64,000 nucleotides of DNA, taken from CAVSUR01 sp052143655 (GTDB taxonomy: Bacteria > Actinomycetota > Actinomycetes > Streptosporangiales > Streptosporangiaceae). The stretch lies in assembly GCA_052143655.1 (NCBI GenBank), contig JBKQSL010000107.1:1-64000 (forward strand), written 5' to 3'. Positions 1 to 8,201 of this stretch are shown here, one piece after another (positions within the stretch are counted from its first letter, which is position 1; every line of letters starts with the position of its first letter). The notes beneath the pieces are model-generated. The model was not told where the DNA came from. It saw nothing but the letters and a program-made list of their open reading frames with translations, and ran no database searches. The translations under genes and the position numbers were made by a program.

Positions 1-2
1 AC

Positions 3-740
3 CGGGTGCTGCGGCCGATGGGACCGTGGTCCCCGTCGGTGCACGAGTACCTGCGGCACCTGGCGGCGGCCGGGTTTCCCGGTGCGCCTCGAGTGCTCGG
101 CACCGAGGGCGACAGGGAAGTGCTCACGTTCCTGCCCGGGGAGGTGGCCGCCGACCCGCACTGGCGGCCCGGGCACGGACACCGGCTGCCGTCGTACGTG
201 CGCAGCGAGGCCGCGCTGCGGGCCACGGCCAGGCTGCTGCGACGGCTGCATGACGCTGCGGCGGGGTTCCGGCCGGCCTGCACCGGCTACCGGTTCAGCG
301 TGCGCCCGCCGCGGCCCGGCGAGATCGTCTCGCACGGCGACCTGGGCCCGTGGAACACGGTGTACCGGGACGGGCTGCCGGTCGCGTTCATCGACTGGGA
401 CAGCGCCCAGCCGACCGATCCGCTGACGGACCTGGCCGCGGCCGCCTGGGCGTTCGTTCCGCTGGCCCCGCCGGGCTGGCTGGCTGAGGCGGGCTTCCCC
501 GCCGGTACCGACGTTCCGGCCCGGCTGCGGCTGTTCGCCGACGCCTACGGCCTGCCGCGGCCGACCGCGATCCTGCCCGCGCTGGCCCGCAGCAAGGTGG
601 CCGACCTGCAGCGGATCCGGTCCTGGCCGCTGTCGGCCGCCGAGGCCGCCGATGTGCTGGAACTGACAGCGCGGGAGCTGCGCTGGCTGCATGACAGCCA
701 GCCCGCCCTCGCCCGCGCGCTGGGCCCGGATACGGGGTGA
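3..740 (+). CDS. aminoglycoside phosphotransferase (APH) family kinase, 5' end outside the window
   Basis: The protein has the kinase-like APH fold: the Brenner-type catalytic motif SHGDLGPWNTVY lies near residues 110-121 and the metal-binding IDWDSA follows about 20 residues later. Family members phosphorylate small hydroxylated substrates such as antibiotics, choline or sugars with ATP; the substrate cannot be told here. The frame is open back to the window edge. The first residues (LRPMGPWSPSVHEYLRHL) match the part of the family that normally follows a short glycine-rich N-terminal hairpin, so some 15-25 residues are probably missing upstream. The GTG at position 6 could serve as a start but I think the gene is cut by the window. 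Confidence 0.75.
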   Translation, partial: RVLRPMGPWSPSVHEYLRHLAAAGFPGAPRVLGTEGDREVLTFLPGEVAADPHWRPGHGHRLPSYVRSEAALRATARLLRRLHDAAAGFRPACTGYRFSVRPPRPGEIVSHGDLGPWNTVYRDGLPVAFIDWDSAQPTDPLTDLAAAAWAFVPLAPPGWLAEAGFPAGTDVPARLRLFADAYGLPRPTAILPALARSKVADLQRIRSWPLSAAEAADVLELTARELRWLHDSQPALARALGPDTG

Positions 741-950
741 CACCCGCACCCGCCGGCCGGGGTCCCAGCCGAGCGTGATCCCCGCCAGGATCTGGCCGCG
801 GCGCAGCAGCCGCGCCGCCCGGGCCGAAGATGCCGCATGGACGGGCGGGCCGGCCGTGATGGCAGCCTCCGGGAGCGGGCGGACATCGGCCGGGCACCGG
901 TGCGCCGCACGCGCGGACGGTCTAGTCTCCCAGCCGGGAGGTGACGGCTG

Positions 951-1220
951 GTGACGATCAGCAAGCAGTTCACCGCGGTACTGCTCAAGGGCCAGAACAA
1001 AGGGGCCTGGACGTATGTCGTCATGCCCGACTCGGTGGAGTTCTTCGGGACCCGGGGCCTGGTGAAGGTGCGCGGCACCATCGACGGCCATCCGTTCCAG
1101 AGTTCGTTCATGGCCCGCGGCGACGGTACGCACATGCTCCCGGTACGGGCAGACGTCCTCGCGGCGATCGGCAAGGATCTCGGCGACACCGTCACGGTGA
1201 ACCTACTCGAGCGAGGCTGA
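951..1220 (+). CDS. DUF1905 domain protein
   Basis: An 89-residue protein consisting almost entirely of a DUF1905 domain. The recognisable parts are an N-terminal FTAVLLKG strand, WTYVVMPDSVEFFGTRG in the middle, the GTIDGHPF turn, and the C-terminal GDTVTVNL strand. The family forms a small beta-barrel; its molecular role is not established. The GTG start is preceded by a GGGAGG ribosome site about 10 bases upstream. It stands alone between an APH-like gene on the same strand and a convergent beta-helix gene. The assignment rests on the pattern of the whole domain. Confidence 0.75.
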   Translation: MTISKQFTAVLLKGQNKGAWTYVVMPDSVEFFGTRGLVKVRGTIDGHPFQSSFMARGDGTHMLPVRADVLAAIGKDLGDTVTVNLLERG

Positions 1221-1399
1221 AGACCAGGTAATCGCCGGCCTGCAGCGCGCCGGTGCCTTCCATCTGGCCGGTCAGCATGGTGCCCCGGCCGCGCGGATCC
1301 GGCTGAAGCTACCAGCCGACAGGCCGACGCGGCGCGGGACTTTGGGGCGGGCGCAATGCCGTCCCAGGGAGTCCCGCGCCGCGCCTGGCCGCGCGGTCC

Positions 1400-2719
1400 T
1401 CAGCCGGTGCAGCCGGTGATCGCCGGCGTGCAGTTGTTCGGGTGGTTACCCGACACCGAGGCCTGATGGTTCAGCGTGGCCGTGCCACTGTTGTAGATCC
1501 CGCCCCCGCTGGTGGCGGTGTTGGCGCTGATGTAGCCGCCGGAGATGGTGGCGGAGTCGTCGTTGTAAAGGCCGCCCCCGCGGTTACCGGAGGTGTTGCT
1601 AAGGATCTTGGTGTTGGTCGTGGTCAGGCTGTCCTCGTTGTACACGCCGCCGCCGTTGCCGTCGGCCTGGTTCTGGGAGATGATCTCCCCGGTGAGCGAC
1701 AGCACATCTTCGTTGTAGATGCCGCCCCCCTGGTCGCTGGCGTAATTCTGGGAGAACGAGTCGCCGCTGGCGGTCGTCGAGTCGTCGTTGTAGAGGCCGC
1801 CGCCGTAGTCGGCACCGTTGTCGGAGAAAGTGCTGCCGGTCAGGGTGAGCGTGGCGCCGTCGTTATAGACGGCCCCGCCGTCCGGGGAGCCATTGTCGCT
1901 GAACGTGTCGTCGGTCAGCGTCGCCTGGTGGGTGAGCTCCACCGCGCCGCCCTCGTCGCTCGCGTCGTTGCCAGCGAGCTGGCTGCCGCTGAGCGTGAGC
2001 GTTCCGCCGTCGTTGTAGATGGCGCCGCCGTAATCCGCGCCGTTGTCCTCGAAGGTCGAGTCACTGACGGTGGTGCTCGCATCAGTCATCAGCGCGCCGC
2101 CGTACTCGGAGACGGTGTTATCGGTGAACGTGCTGCGGTTGATCGTGCCGGAACCGTCGTTGTAGACAGCGCCGCCGTATTCGCTGGTGTTGCCGGTGAA
2201 CGTTGCATCGCTGACCCGCAGCGAGCCACCGCCGTTGGCTATCGCCCCGCCGTAATCGGAGGCATTGTTGCCGGAGAACGTCCCGCCAGAAACCGTCACG
2301 CTCCCGCCGGTCTCGTCGATGGCCCCGCCGTCGTCGGTCCCCGTCGTAACGCGGCCGTTGGCGAAGCTGACGTTGGTCAGGGTCAGGTTGCCCGCACCGC
2401 TGACGGTCAGGATGCTGAAATGCAGGGTTCCGATCGCGGAACTGCGCGCGATCGTGGACTGGTTCCCCTTGACCCTCAGCGTCTTGGTCAGCGCGGGCAG
2501 CGCAGCGGTCAGCGTATAGGTGCACAGCGGCGCCAGGTTCAGCGTCGACCCGCTGGGCACGCTGGACATGTCCGAGCTCAGCGCGCTGGCGCTGCACGGC
2601 ACCGCCAGCGTGACCGGGGCCGCCCCGGCCAGCGCGGCCGGCGCCGCCGCCAGCCCCGCCGCCGCCAGTCCGGCAGCCGCGGTGGCGCATACCGCGGCCG
2701 AGGTGAATTTCCTGTTCAT
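1400..2719 (-). CDS. secreted right-handed beta-helix protein with polymorphic-type GGA[IV]YN repeats
   Basis: A 439-residue exported protein. Residues 1 to about 33 form a signal peptide (basic MNRK, then a long Ala/Leu stretch ending in ALAGA). From about residue 130 to 420 there are twelve repeats of roughly 23 residues, each with a GGA[I/V/L] or GGG[I/L/V] core usually followed by YN, and ending in T-F-x-x-N. This is the pattern of the Chlamydia polymorphic-membrane-protein and related parallel beta-helix repeats, where each repeat makes one coil. No autotransporter barrel, LPXTG or other anchor is visible, so secretion into the medium or wall is inferred. The C-terminus has two cysteines that could cap the helix. 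A GGGGAG ribosome site precedes the ATG. Function unknown; a surface or adhesive role is only a guess. Confidence 0.85.
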   Translation of the reverse strand: MNRKFTSAAVCATAAAGLAAAGLAAAPAALAGAAPVTLAVPCSASALSSDMSSVPSGSTLNLAPLCTYTLTAALPALTKTLRVKGNQSTIARSSAIGTLHFSILTVSGAGNLTLTNVSFANGRVTTGTDDGGAIDETGGSVTVSGGTFSGNNASDYGGAIANGGGSLRVSDATFTGNTSEYGGAVYNDGSGTINRSTFTDNTVSEYGGALMTDASTTVSDSTFEDNGADYGGAIYNDGGTLTLSGSQLAGNDASDEGGAVELTHQATLTDDTFSDNGSPDGGAVYNDGATLTLTGSTFSDNGADYGGGLYNDDSTTASGDSFSQNYASDQGGGIYNEDVLSLTGEIISQNQADGNGGGVYNEDSLTTTNTKILSNTSGNRGGGLYNDDSATISGGYISANTATSGGGIYNSGTATLNHQASVSGNHPNNCTPAITGCTG

Positions 2720-3074
2720 AAGACAGCACTCCCCTGTTGTGCAACGCCCATTTTGGTTATAGGGAGAGCCTGCCGTCCCCGGTCCGGGAGGAAAGTCGCA
2801 AATGAATGCTCAGTCACCAGGATCGCAGGTCGCCCCCGTCAGCGAAAAGTTACCACGCGTCGGCTTGCCGGGCGCTGAGCTTTACGCCGGCATTAATTCG
2901 GTGATTCTGCGGGGATCAGCTTAAGGTCGCTCATTAACCAGAAAGGCGCACTGGGCCCGGTCGGCAGCTAATCGGGAAATATGCCGAACGGACGGCTTCG
3001 CCGAACGGGGCGGCGGCCCTGAACACCAGCCGGCCCCGGGGTGCCTGGCCGGCTGCGGGCAGGCCGGAACTGGC
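2720..3074. other. intergenic region upstream of the beta-helix gene
   Basis: No gene is supported here. The part next to the beta-helix start is noticeably more AT-rich than the surroundings. On the minus strand it carries a TATAAC box at 2757-2762 that could be a -10 element for that gene; no good -35 box stands 17 bases further upstream, so the promoter is only suggested. Confidence 0.35.
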
Positions 3075-3527
3075 TCAGGCGGGCTCCATGCCGTGCCGGG
3101 CCATCAGCGCGCGCTCCTGGTCCGGTGACGGCGGCTGCGGGCCGGACCACAGCTGCTCCAGCTCGGCGAAATAGCGGTCCATGGCCGGCGCGTGCAGCAC
3201 CAGCACCCGGGCCAGCGCGGCCGACCGGTTCCCGAACGTGTGCGCGGTCCCGCCCGGGACGAGCACGAACGTGCCCGGGCCGCCGGACTGCTCGGTGCCG
3301 GAGAGCAGGAACAGGACCTCGCCGTCGAGCACCCAGAACGCCTCGGTGCAGTCGGTGTGCCGGTGCGCGGGCGGCATCCGGCCGCCCGGCGGCAGCGTGC
3401 GGTCCATCAGCGAGAACCGGCCGCCGGTGCTGGCCGTCACCGCCTTGAACATCATCACGCTGCCCCGGGCTTCGTGCCGCTGGCCCGTGCCGGGGCGCAG
3501 CACGATCGCCGGCCGGTCGCCGCTCAC
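3075..3527 (-). CDS. cupin domain protein
   Basis: A 150-residue single-domain cupin. Motif 1 reads PPAHRHTDCTEAFWVLDGEV (two His and one Glu as metal ligands) and motif 2 reads PGGTAHTFGN (the third His). The C-terminal tail of about 40 residues is helical and polar. Such cupins bind a divalent metal and act as dioxygenases, isomerases or sensors of small molecules; nothing in the sequence decides which. The GTG start overlaps the TGA stop of a 57-codon reading frame just upstream, which suggests translational coupling if that small frame is real. Confidence 0.8.
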   Translation of the reverse strand: MSGDRPAIVLRPGTGQRHEARGSVMMFKAVTASTGGRFSLMDRTLPPGGRMPPAHRHTDCTEAFWVLDGEVLFLLSGTEQSGGPGTFVLVPGGTAHTFGNRSAALARVLVLHAPAMDRYFAELEQLWSGPQPPSPDQERALMARHGMEPA

Positions 3528-3697
3528 TGCGCCCCGATCACCTCGCCAGCGCCGCGGCCTGGCCGAGCAGCAGGCGGGCCCGGCGGATCAGCCGCGCCGC
3601 CTGCCCGGGCGGGGACCGGGATGAGGGTGCCCGCCGCAGCTGCGGCCACCGCCTGCCCGAGCCTCGTGCAGAGTACGCCGGTCAGTGCGGAAGACAT
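3524..3697 (-). CDS. small hypothetical ORF translationally coupled to the cupin gene (57 aa)
   Basis: A short frame beginning MSSALTGVLCTRLG, with an ATG preceded by GAGG at about seven bases and a TGA stop that overlaps the GTG of the cupin gene by two bases. The second half reads as proline-rich filler. One of the other two frames over the same stretch gives ARLIRRARLLLGQAAALAR and a stop, which looks more like a genuine helical C-terminus. The gene may therefore carry a one- or two-base indel near 3590-3615. No homologue is recognised; a low-confidence call. Confidence 0.3.
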   Translation of the reverse strand: MSSALTGVLCTRLGQAVAAAAAGTLIPVPARAGGAADPPGPPAARPGRGAGEVIGAQ

Positions 3698-4009
3698 CGG
3701 GCTACCTCAGGTCCGCGGTCCGATACAGCAGCGTCGCCGATCCGCCCGGCGGGCCGGACAGATACCGAAAAGTCCCATGGTAACCATCGGATGACATCGG
3801 CGCGAGAATTGCCGGCGCCGGCCGGGGCATGGCGCCGCTGGGAACGGCGGCGGCGCGGGCGCGGGCGCCGCCGGCCAGGCGGGCAGCGCCCGCGGGAGAG
3901 ATCGCCGCCCCGTGCGCGGCGATGCCCCCTCCGCCGTGGCCGGCGGAGGGGGCATCGGTGGTGCTGTCAGGACGGTCAGGAACTACCGTCCTTGGCTACC
4001 GCGGACGGC
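3698..4009. other. intergenic region between the first trefoil-like paralogue and the cupin gene
   Basis: No gene supported. It contains the terminator of the gene at 4010-4762 (3922-3955) and presumably the promoter of the cupin transcript. Long frames on both strands here are proline/arginine-rich and look like GC-rich noise. Confidence 0.4.
3922..3955 (-). terminator. perfect 14-bp hairpin downstream of the first trefoil-like paralogue
   Basis: Arms ATGCCCCCTCCGCC and GGCGGAGGGGGCAT pair perfectly over 14 bp around a 6-base loop, some 55 bases after the stop of the gene ending at 4010. There is no T-run, as is common for actinobacterial terminators. Confidence 0.65.
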
Positions 4010-4762
4010 TCAGGCAACCGGGCCGTTCTGGTAGCAGAACTCCTGCGAGTCGCGGATCGTGCCACCGGTCAGGGTGTTCTCCCGCCACAGCTGGATCTGG
4101 TTGGCCGGGCCGGCGGTGCCGGCATTGACCGTCGCCACGAACGGGTGGCTGAAGAACTGCGTGGCGCCCGAGATGTAGGATGAGAAGTCCACCCCGTCGT
4201 TGGTGGGCGGGTTGAGCGTGGCGCAGTTGTCGGTGCTGAGGCCGGCGTTGGAGTTCTGCTGGATCCACAGCGAGCCCTCGGTGGTGCCGCAGTCGACCAG
4301 CTTGACCTGCTTGCCGTTGAACGGCGTGCCGGTCGTGCCCGCGCAGTAGCCGGAGTCGTTGCCGAACGGCGACCAGTCCAGCTCGTACACCGGCGAGTTG
4401 AAGAAGTCGATGCAGGCCACTGAGGTGTCCGACAGCCCGTCGCCGCAGAAGTCGGAGACGAATCCGACCTGCTGGACGGTGAAGTCCTCGTTCGGGCGCT
4501 CGTTGGAGGCGAACTTCATGTTGACCGGCTGGCCCGGGCTTGGCGGGATCGCGCCGGTGCCCCCGGCGACGTACGCGTTGGCGATGGTGCCGGGGCCCAG
4601 CAGCTGGGAGGAGAAGTCCTGGCAGTTGGCGCCGCAGGCGGTCGTGGCGTTGACCTTCGCGTTGTGCGGGTGGGCGGACGCCATCGCGGCCGTGCCCCCC
4701 GTCATGGCCAGGGCGGCGGTCGCAGCGACTACGACGGCCCCCTTGGCGAATGCGATACGCAA
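4010..4762 (-). CDS. secreted trefoil-like protein, paralogue 1 of 3
   Basis: A 250-residue exported protein with a signal peptide ending near ASA (residue 30). The mature part starts with a C-x-x-x-C pair (CGANC). Three internal segments share the same layout as ricin-type beta-trefoil subdomains: NAYVAGGTG..GQPVNMKFA..PNEDF; GYCAG..NGKQVKLVDCG..GSLWI; and PFVATVNAGT..NQIQLWREN..RDSQEF. Each ends in an aromatic cluster where a lectin has QxW. Two further paralogues follow upstream on the same strand. The start codon is TTG: an AAAGG site lies seven bases before it, whereas the nearby ATG at 4767 is out of frame and too close. The fold is my inference; no ligand or activity is known. Confidence 0.75.
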   Translation of the reverse strand: MRIAFAKGAVVVAATAALAMTGGTAAMASAHPHNAKVNATTACGANCQDFSSQLLGPGTIANAYVAGGTGAIPPSPGQPVNMKFASNERPNEDFTVQQVGFVSDFCGDGLSDTSVACIDFFNSPVYELDWSPFGNDSGYCAGTTGTPFNGKQVKLVDCGTTEGSLWIQQNSNAGLSTDNCATLNPPTNDGVDFSSYISGATQFFSHPFVATVNAGTAGPANQIQLWRENTLTGGTIRDSQEFCYQNGPVA

Positions 4763-4785
4763 TGCATTGCCTTTCGTTCGTTGTT

Positions 4786-4801
4786 CACCGCTGCAGCGGT
4801 G
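4786..4801. promoter_or_regulatory. 16-bp perfect palindrome upstream of trefoil paralogue 1
   Basis: CACCGCTGCAGCGGTG reads identically on both strands and ends 24 bases before the TTG start of the gene at 4010-4762. Position and symmetry suit a repressor or activator site, but it could also be chance in GC-rich DNA. Confidence 0.35.
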
Positions 4802-4997
4802 CCTGTGTAGGCCCGACGACTCAGGCGGTCAAGCTCGGGCACGGATGGCCTGTCTGCACTGGCAAGTTCTAACCCTGTGTAGTCCCGCCCTGCCATGCAG
4901 TAGTTAACACTACCATCGGTAGCTGCGCAATCACCCAGAGTTTATCAATGTGATCGCGGTCGTCCCGGGCCCGGCCGGGGCGCGGCGGCCGGCCCGG

Positions 4998-5738
4998 TCA
5001 GGGCGCGGACGACGGGCCGCGCCGGGTCATGAACTGCTGCGTGTCGGCCGCCACGCCGGCCAGCAACTGCTCCCGCTGCAGTCTGAGCTGGTCCGCCGGG
5101 TGCGCTGAGCCCGGGTTCACGGTCAGCGCCAGCGGCGCCAGCAGGTTCGGGCCGGCGCCGTTCAGCCAGGGGCAGTACCGGCCGGCCGCCCGGCAGTCGT
5201 GGCCGGCGCCATGCGGCCGGTCACCGATCCACAGCGTCCGGTCCGAGGCACCGCAGTCACTGAGAGTGATCACGGTGCCTGCTGTCGCCGCGGCCACTCC
5301 CGCGCACAGGCCGCTGGCGCTCCGCAGCGGCGCCCACGCCAGCTGGTAGACCGGCAGTGTCGGGTAGCGACGGCACAGGAAGGAGGCCGGGCTGAAGCTC
5401 TGCCGGGCCGGCCACGCCGCGCAGAACGCCCGGACGGTCCCGGCGAACCCGCCGGTGAAGTCCTCGGCCGGATTGTCACCGCCGAGGCTGAGCGTGACCG
5501 GCTGGCCGGCGGCCGCCGGCGGCTTAGCGCCAGGGGGCACGTCAGCGCTGGCGATCATGCTGGGGCCGAGCACCGCGCTGGACGCGTCGACGCAGGCCCG
5601 CCCGCAGTACCCGGTGGCGGCCGGTGTGGTGACGCGATACGCGGCGGCGCTGGCCACGCTGGTAGCGGCCAGCGCCGCCGTGACGGCGGTCAGCCCGGCG
5701 GCGAGCAGGCACAGCGCCCGCGTCCCTCGGTGGGTCAT
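4998..5738 (-). CDS. secreted trefoil-like protein, paralogue 2 of 3
   Basis: A 246-residue exported protein and the most divergent of the three paralogues. Residues 1 to about 32 form a signal peptide. The mature protein keeps the first cysteine pair (YCGRAC), the GQPVTLSLGG..DNPAEDF segment, GLCAG..VITLSDCG..RTLWIG, and PLALTVNPGS..DQLRLQREQ..TQQF, so all three trefoil-like subdomains are present. Extra cysteines (FCAAWPA, FLCRRY) match those of paralogue 3. A GGGAGA site precedes the ATG by a few bases. Spacing of about 150-240 bases between the three genes suggests separate transcripts or a loosely organised operon. Function unknown. Confidence 0.75.
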   Translation of the reverse strand: MTHRGTRALCLLAAGLTAVTAALAATSVASAAAYRVTTPAATGYCGRACVDASSAVLGPSMIASADVPPGAKPPAAAGQPVTLSLGGDNPAEDFTGGFAGTVRAFCAAWPARQSFSPASFLCRRYPTLPVYQLAWAPLRSASGLCAGVAAATAGTVITLSDCGASDRTLWIGDRPHGAGHDCRAAGRYCPWLNGAGPNLLAPLALTVNPGSAHPADQLRLQREQLLAGVAADTQQFMTRRGPSSAP

Positions 5739-5815
5739 GGCTGTCTCCCTGGTGTGCTGCCGTGACAGGTTCCTGCGCCCGGTGATCGCGACGCGGCAGG
5801 CCGCCGTTACCGCAG

Positions 5816-5864
5816 ACGGCTGCGGCGCGGCCCGGCGAGATAGCCGGAGCCGCGCCGCAGCCGT
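5816..5864 (-). terminator. hairpin downstream of trefoil paralogue 3
   Basis: A perfect 14-bp stem (5818-5831 with 5849-5862) extends by a C-G and an A-T pair to 16 bp, with a 17-base loop. It lies 25 bases beyond the stop at 5889 and so probably ends that transcript before paralogue 2. Confidence 0.6.
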
Positions 5865-5888
5865 TGGTCGTGGCCTGCGGTCAGCCGG

Positions 5889-6710
5889 TCAGGTCGGCGG
5901 CACGTAGGTGCAGCCGTTGGTGATGCTGCCGGTGATCGCGAACAGCTGGGAATCGCGGATCGCGCCGCCGGTCAGCGTATTCTCCCGCCCCAGCTTGAGC
6001 TGGTTGCCCGGCCGGGCCGTGCCGGCGTCGATCGTGAGGACCAGCGGATGGCTGAAGCTGGGGTCGCTGCCGTTGATCAGCGGGACATAGGAGGTGAGCG
6101 CCCCGTTGAACCGGTCGCCGAGGACCGGCCGAGGGGTGCAGTTGGCTGTGTCAGAAATCCACAGCGTGCCGTCGGTCTGGCCGCACGGCTGCAGCGTGAC
6201 CTTCTCCCCGTTGCGGGCCGACGGCACCCCGGCGCACAGGCCGCTCTCGTTGCCGTAGGGCGACCAGCTGAACTCGGCTACGTTGTCGCTGCCGTAGTTC
6301 TGGCAGACGTAACTGGTCGGGTTGAACGACTGCGCCGCGGGCCACGCGTCGCAGAAGTCGGCGACGGTCTGCGGGATGCCGTTGACGGGCGCGTAGTCGG
6401 TCCAGTCCTGGTTGGGGCTGCTGTTGCTGGCGTACTTCAGGTTCACTGGCTGGCCGGTCTTGCCGCCGGCGCCGGTGTTGCCGGGCACGTAGGCGTTCAG
6501 CACCGTGCTCGCTCCGAGCAGCCTGCTGTAGGCCGTGAAGCAGCTGGCCCCGCAGGCCGGCGTTCCGTTGGCCGTCCCGCCGGCCGTCGCCGCGCTGGCC
6601 GCGCTGGTGACGACCATCCCGGCGACCAGGCCCGCCGTGCCGAGCGCGGCCACGGCCGCCGCGATCGACGCGGACCTGCCGCGAGGCGTGCGCATACCGC
6701 GATTGCGCAT
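5889..6710 (-). CDS. secreted trefoil-like protein, paralogue 3 of 3
   Basis: A 273-residue exported protein with a long N-region (MRNRGMRTPRGRS) and a hydrophobic core ending in SAASA. Three trefoil-like subdomains are visible: LNAYVPGNTG..GQPVNLKYA..PNQDW; GLCAGVPS..EKVTLQPCG..GTLWI; and PLVLTIDAGT..NQLKLGREN..RDSQLF. The first has an exact QxW, the hallmark of ricin-type lectin repeats, and the second resembles the C-x-x-x-NG-x-x-V-x-L-x-x-C lectin core. I chose the ATG at 6710 because an AAGGAA site precedes it at proper distance. An ATG at 6725 would put that site inside the gene. Function unknown; carbohydrate binding is a hypothesis. Confidence 0.78.
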   Translation of the reverse strand: MRNRGMRTPRGRSASIAAAVAALGTAGLVAGMVVTSAASAATAGGTANGTPACGASCFTAYSRLLGASTVLNAYVPGNTGAGGKTGQPVNLKYASNSSPNQDWTDYAPVNGIPQTVADFCDAWPAAQSFNPTSYVCQNYGSDNVAEFSWSPYGNESGLCAGVPSARNGEKVTLQPCGQTDGTLWISDTANCTPRPVLGDRFNGALTSYVPLINGSDPSFSHPLVLTIDAGTARPGNQLKLGRENTLTGGAIRDSQLFAITGSITNGCTYVPPT

Positions 6711-6874
6711 GGCAGTTCCTTCCATTCTGCGGGCCGGCGATCTAGCCCGGTTACCGGCCGCTGCTGCGACGCGAACGGCGTTCCGCCGCCGATATGACTA
6801 GGTGTAACTAATCTCTTGCTCTCAGTCGCCGGACACTACCATGAGTAACGCCAGTCAGACGTTGAGTAGGAAAA

Positions 6875-6906
6875 AGCCGGCCGCGCCATTGCTGGCGCGG
6901 CCGGCT
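6875..6906 (-). terminator. intrinsic terminator of the NfeD/flotillin operon
   Basis: A perfect 14-bp GC-rich stem (6875-6888 with 6893-6906) and a four-base loop. On the minus strand it is followed directly by a run of T residues, a textbook rho-independent terminator. It sits about 30 bases after the stop of the flotillin gene. Confidence 0.85.
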
Positions 6907-6938
6907 CAGTCCGTCCGGCTCTTGTTATGCGGTGATAG

Positions 6939-8111
6939 TCACTGCCGGGGCGGCGGGGCGCTGTTCGCCGCGGCGGCCTGGTCGGCGCCGTCACCGGACG
7001 CCAGCTCGAACGAGGTGGCCGCCTGGCCCTGCGGGCCGGTGAGATTCTTCTTCACCGCGTCCAGGATCGCCAGCCCCTGGCCGACCAGCCCGGCGGCCAG
7101 CTCGCTCAGCCCCTCCGATCCGTTGAGGATGCTGACGTTGGCCCCGGCCAGGCCCGCAGCCGCCTCCTTGACGATCTGCGGCAGCTGGTCGATGAGCATC
7201 CGGTCCAGCGCAACCCGGTTGTGCGAGGCGGCCGCTTCCGCCTGGATCCTCGTCCGCTCCGCATCGGCGCTGGCCAGCACCCGGACCTTCTGCGCCTCGG
7301 CCTCAGCCGGCTTGATCACCTCGGCGATCAGCTGCCGCTGCCGCAGCTCGGCCTGGCGCTGCGCCAGCTCGGCCTGGGCGGACAGCACCTCCATCTGGGC
7401 CTGGGCCTGCGCCAGCGGGCCGGCCTGGGCGGCCTGCCCCTGCGCCTTGTCGATCTCGGCCTTGTACTGGGCCTGCACGACGGAGGTCTGCCGGGCGTAT
7501 TCCGCCTGCTTTCGCTGCGATTCCTGCTGCGCCTCGGCCGCGGCCTGGTTCGCCTGCGCCTGCGCGATCTGCGCCTGCCGCTGGATCGCGGCGTTGTGCG
7601 GGGCGGCCATCGCGTCGATGTAGCCGCTGTTCATGTCGTCGATGGACTGGATCTGCAGCGAGTCAACGGTCAGCCCGATCTTGACCATCTCCGCCTTCGA
7701 CCCGTCCAGCACCTCGCTGGCCAGCTTCTGCCGCTCGGTGACGATCTCCTCCACGGTCATCGAGCCGATGATCGAGCGCAGGTGGCCGGCGAAGATCCGG
7801 CCGGTCAGCGTGGACATCTGATCCTGGTCGGACAGGAAGCGCTGGCCGGCGTTGACGATGGACTCCTCGTCGTTGCCGACCTTGAACGCGATAACGGCCC
7901 GGACGTTCAGCGAGATCCCCTGCCGGGTGACGCAGGTCTCGGACACCTCGGATTCGTACATCGACAAGTTCAGGAAGTTCGCCTTGCGGACGAACGGGAG
8001 GACGAACGCGCCGTGACCGGTCACGACCCGGAACGGCGCGCCATCGCGCCCGTACCGGCCGCCCGCGATCAGCATGGCCTCATCGGGCGCCGGTACACGA
8101 TAGCCGAGCAT
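6939..8111 (-). CDS. flotillin-like SPFH (band 7) protein
   Basis: About 390 residues. The SPFH domain covers roughly residues 10-190 (GYRVPAPDEAMLI, FVLPFVRKANFLNLSMYE, VDSLQIQSI). A long Ala/Gln-rich coiled coil follows at about 190-310, and the end is a polar tail with PPPRQ. Flotillins scaffold ordered membrane domains as large oligomers. Like eukaryotic flotillins, and unlike many bacterial ones, this one has no N-terminal membrane helix. The start at 8111 is preferred because AGGAG lies nine bases upstream; the ATG at 8120 abuts that site. It follows a short NfeD-like gene in the same direction. That pairing is classic for flotillins and hints at membrane-domain organisation, perhaps together with the hopanoids made 10 kb away (inference). 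Confidence 0.85.
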   Translation of the reverse strand: MLGYRVPAPDEAMLIAGGRYGRDGAPFRVVTGHGAFVLPFVRKANFLNLSMYESEVSETCVTRQGISLNVRAVIAFKVGNDEESIVNAGQRFLSDQDQMSTLTGRIFAGHLRSIIGSMTVEEIVTERQKLASEVLDGSKAEMVKIGLTVDSLQIQSIDDMNSGYIDAMAAPHNAAIQRQAQIAQAQANQAAAEAQQESQRKQAEYARQTSVVQAQYKAEIDKAQGQAAQAGPLAQAQAQMEVLSAQAELAQRQAELRQRQLIAEVIKPAEAEAQKVRVLASADAERTRIQAEAAASHNRVALDRMLIDQLPQIVKEAAAGLAGANVSILNGSEGLSELAAGLVGQGLAILDAVKKNLTGPQGQAATSFELASGDGADQAAAANSAPPPRQ

Positions 8112-8201
8112 GAGTCTCATCTCCTACGAGCGAATTCCGCCGGCGGCGGGACCTATCTGAATGCGCGCCGGTCTTGTCGGATATGCGCTGAGCGCAATTG
8201 C

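Noticed and set aside
1442..2878. 478-codon plus-strand frame opposite the beta-helix gene
   Set aside because: Valine-rich periodic sequence is only the mirror of the beta-helix repeats.
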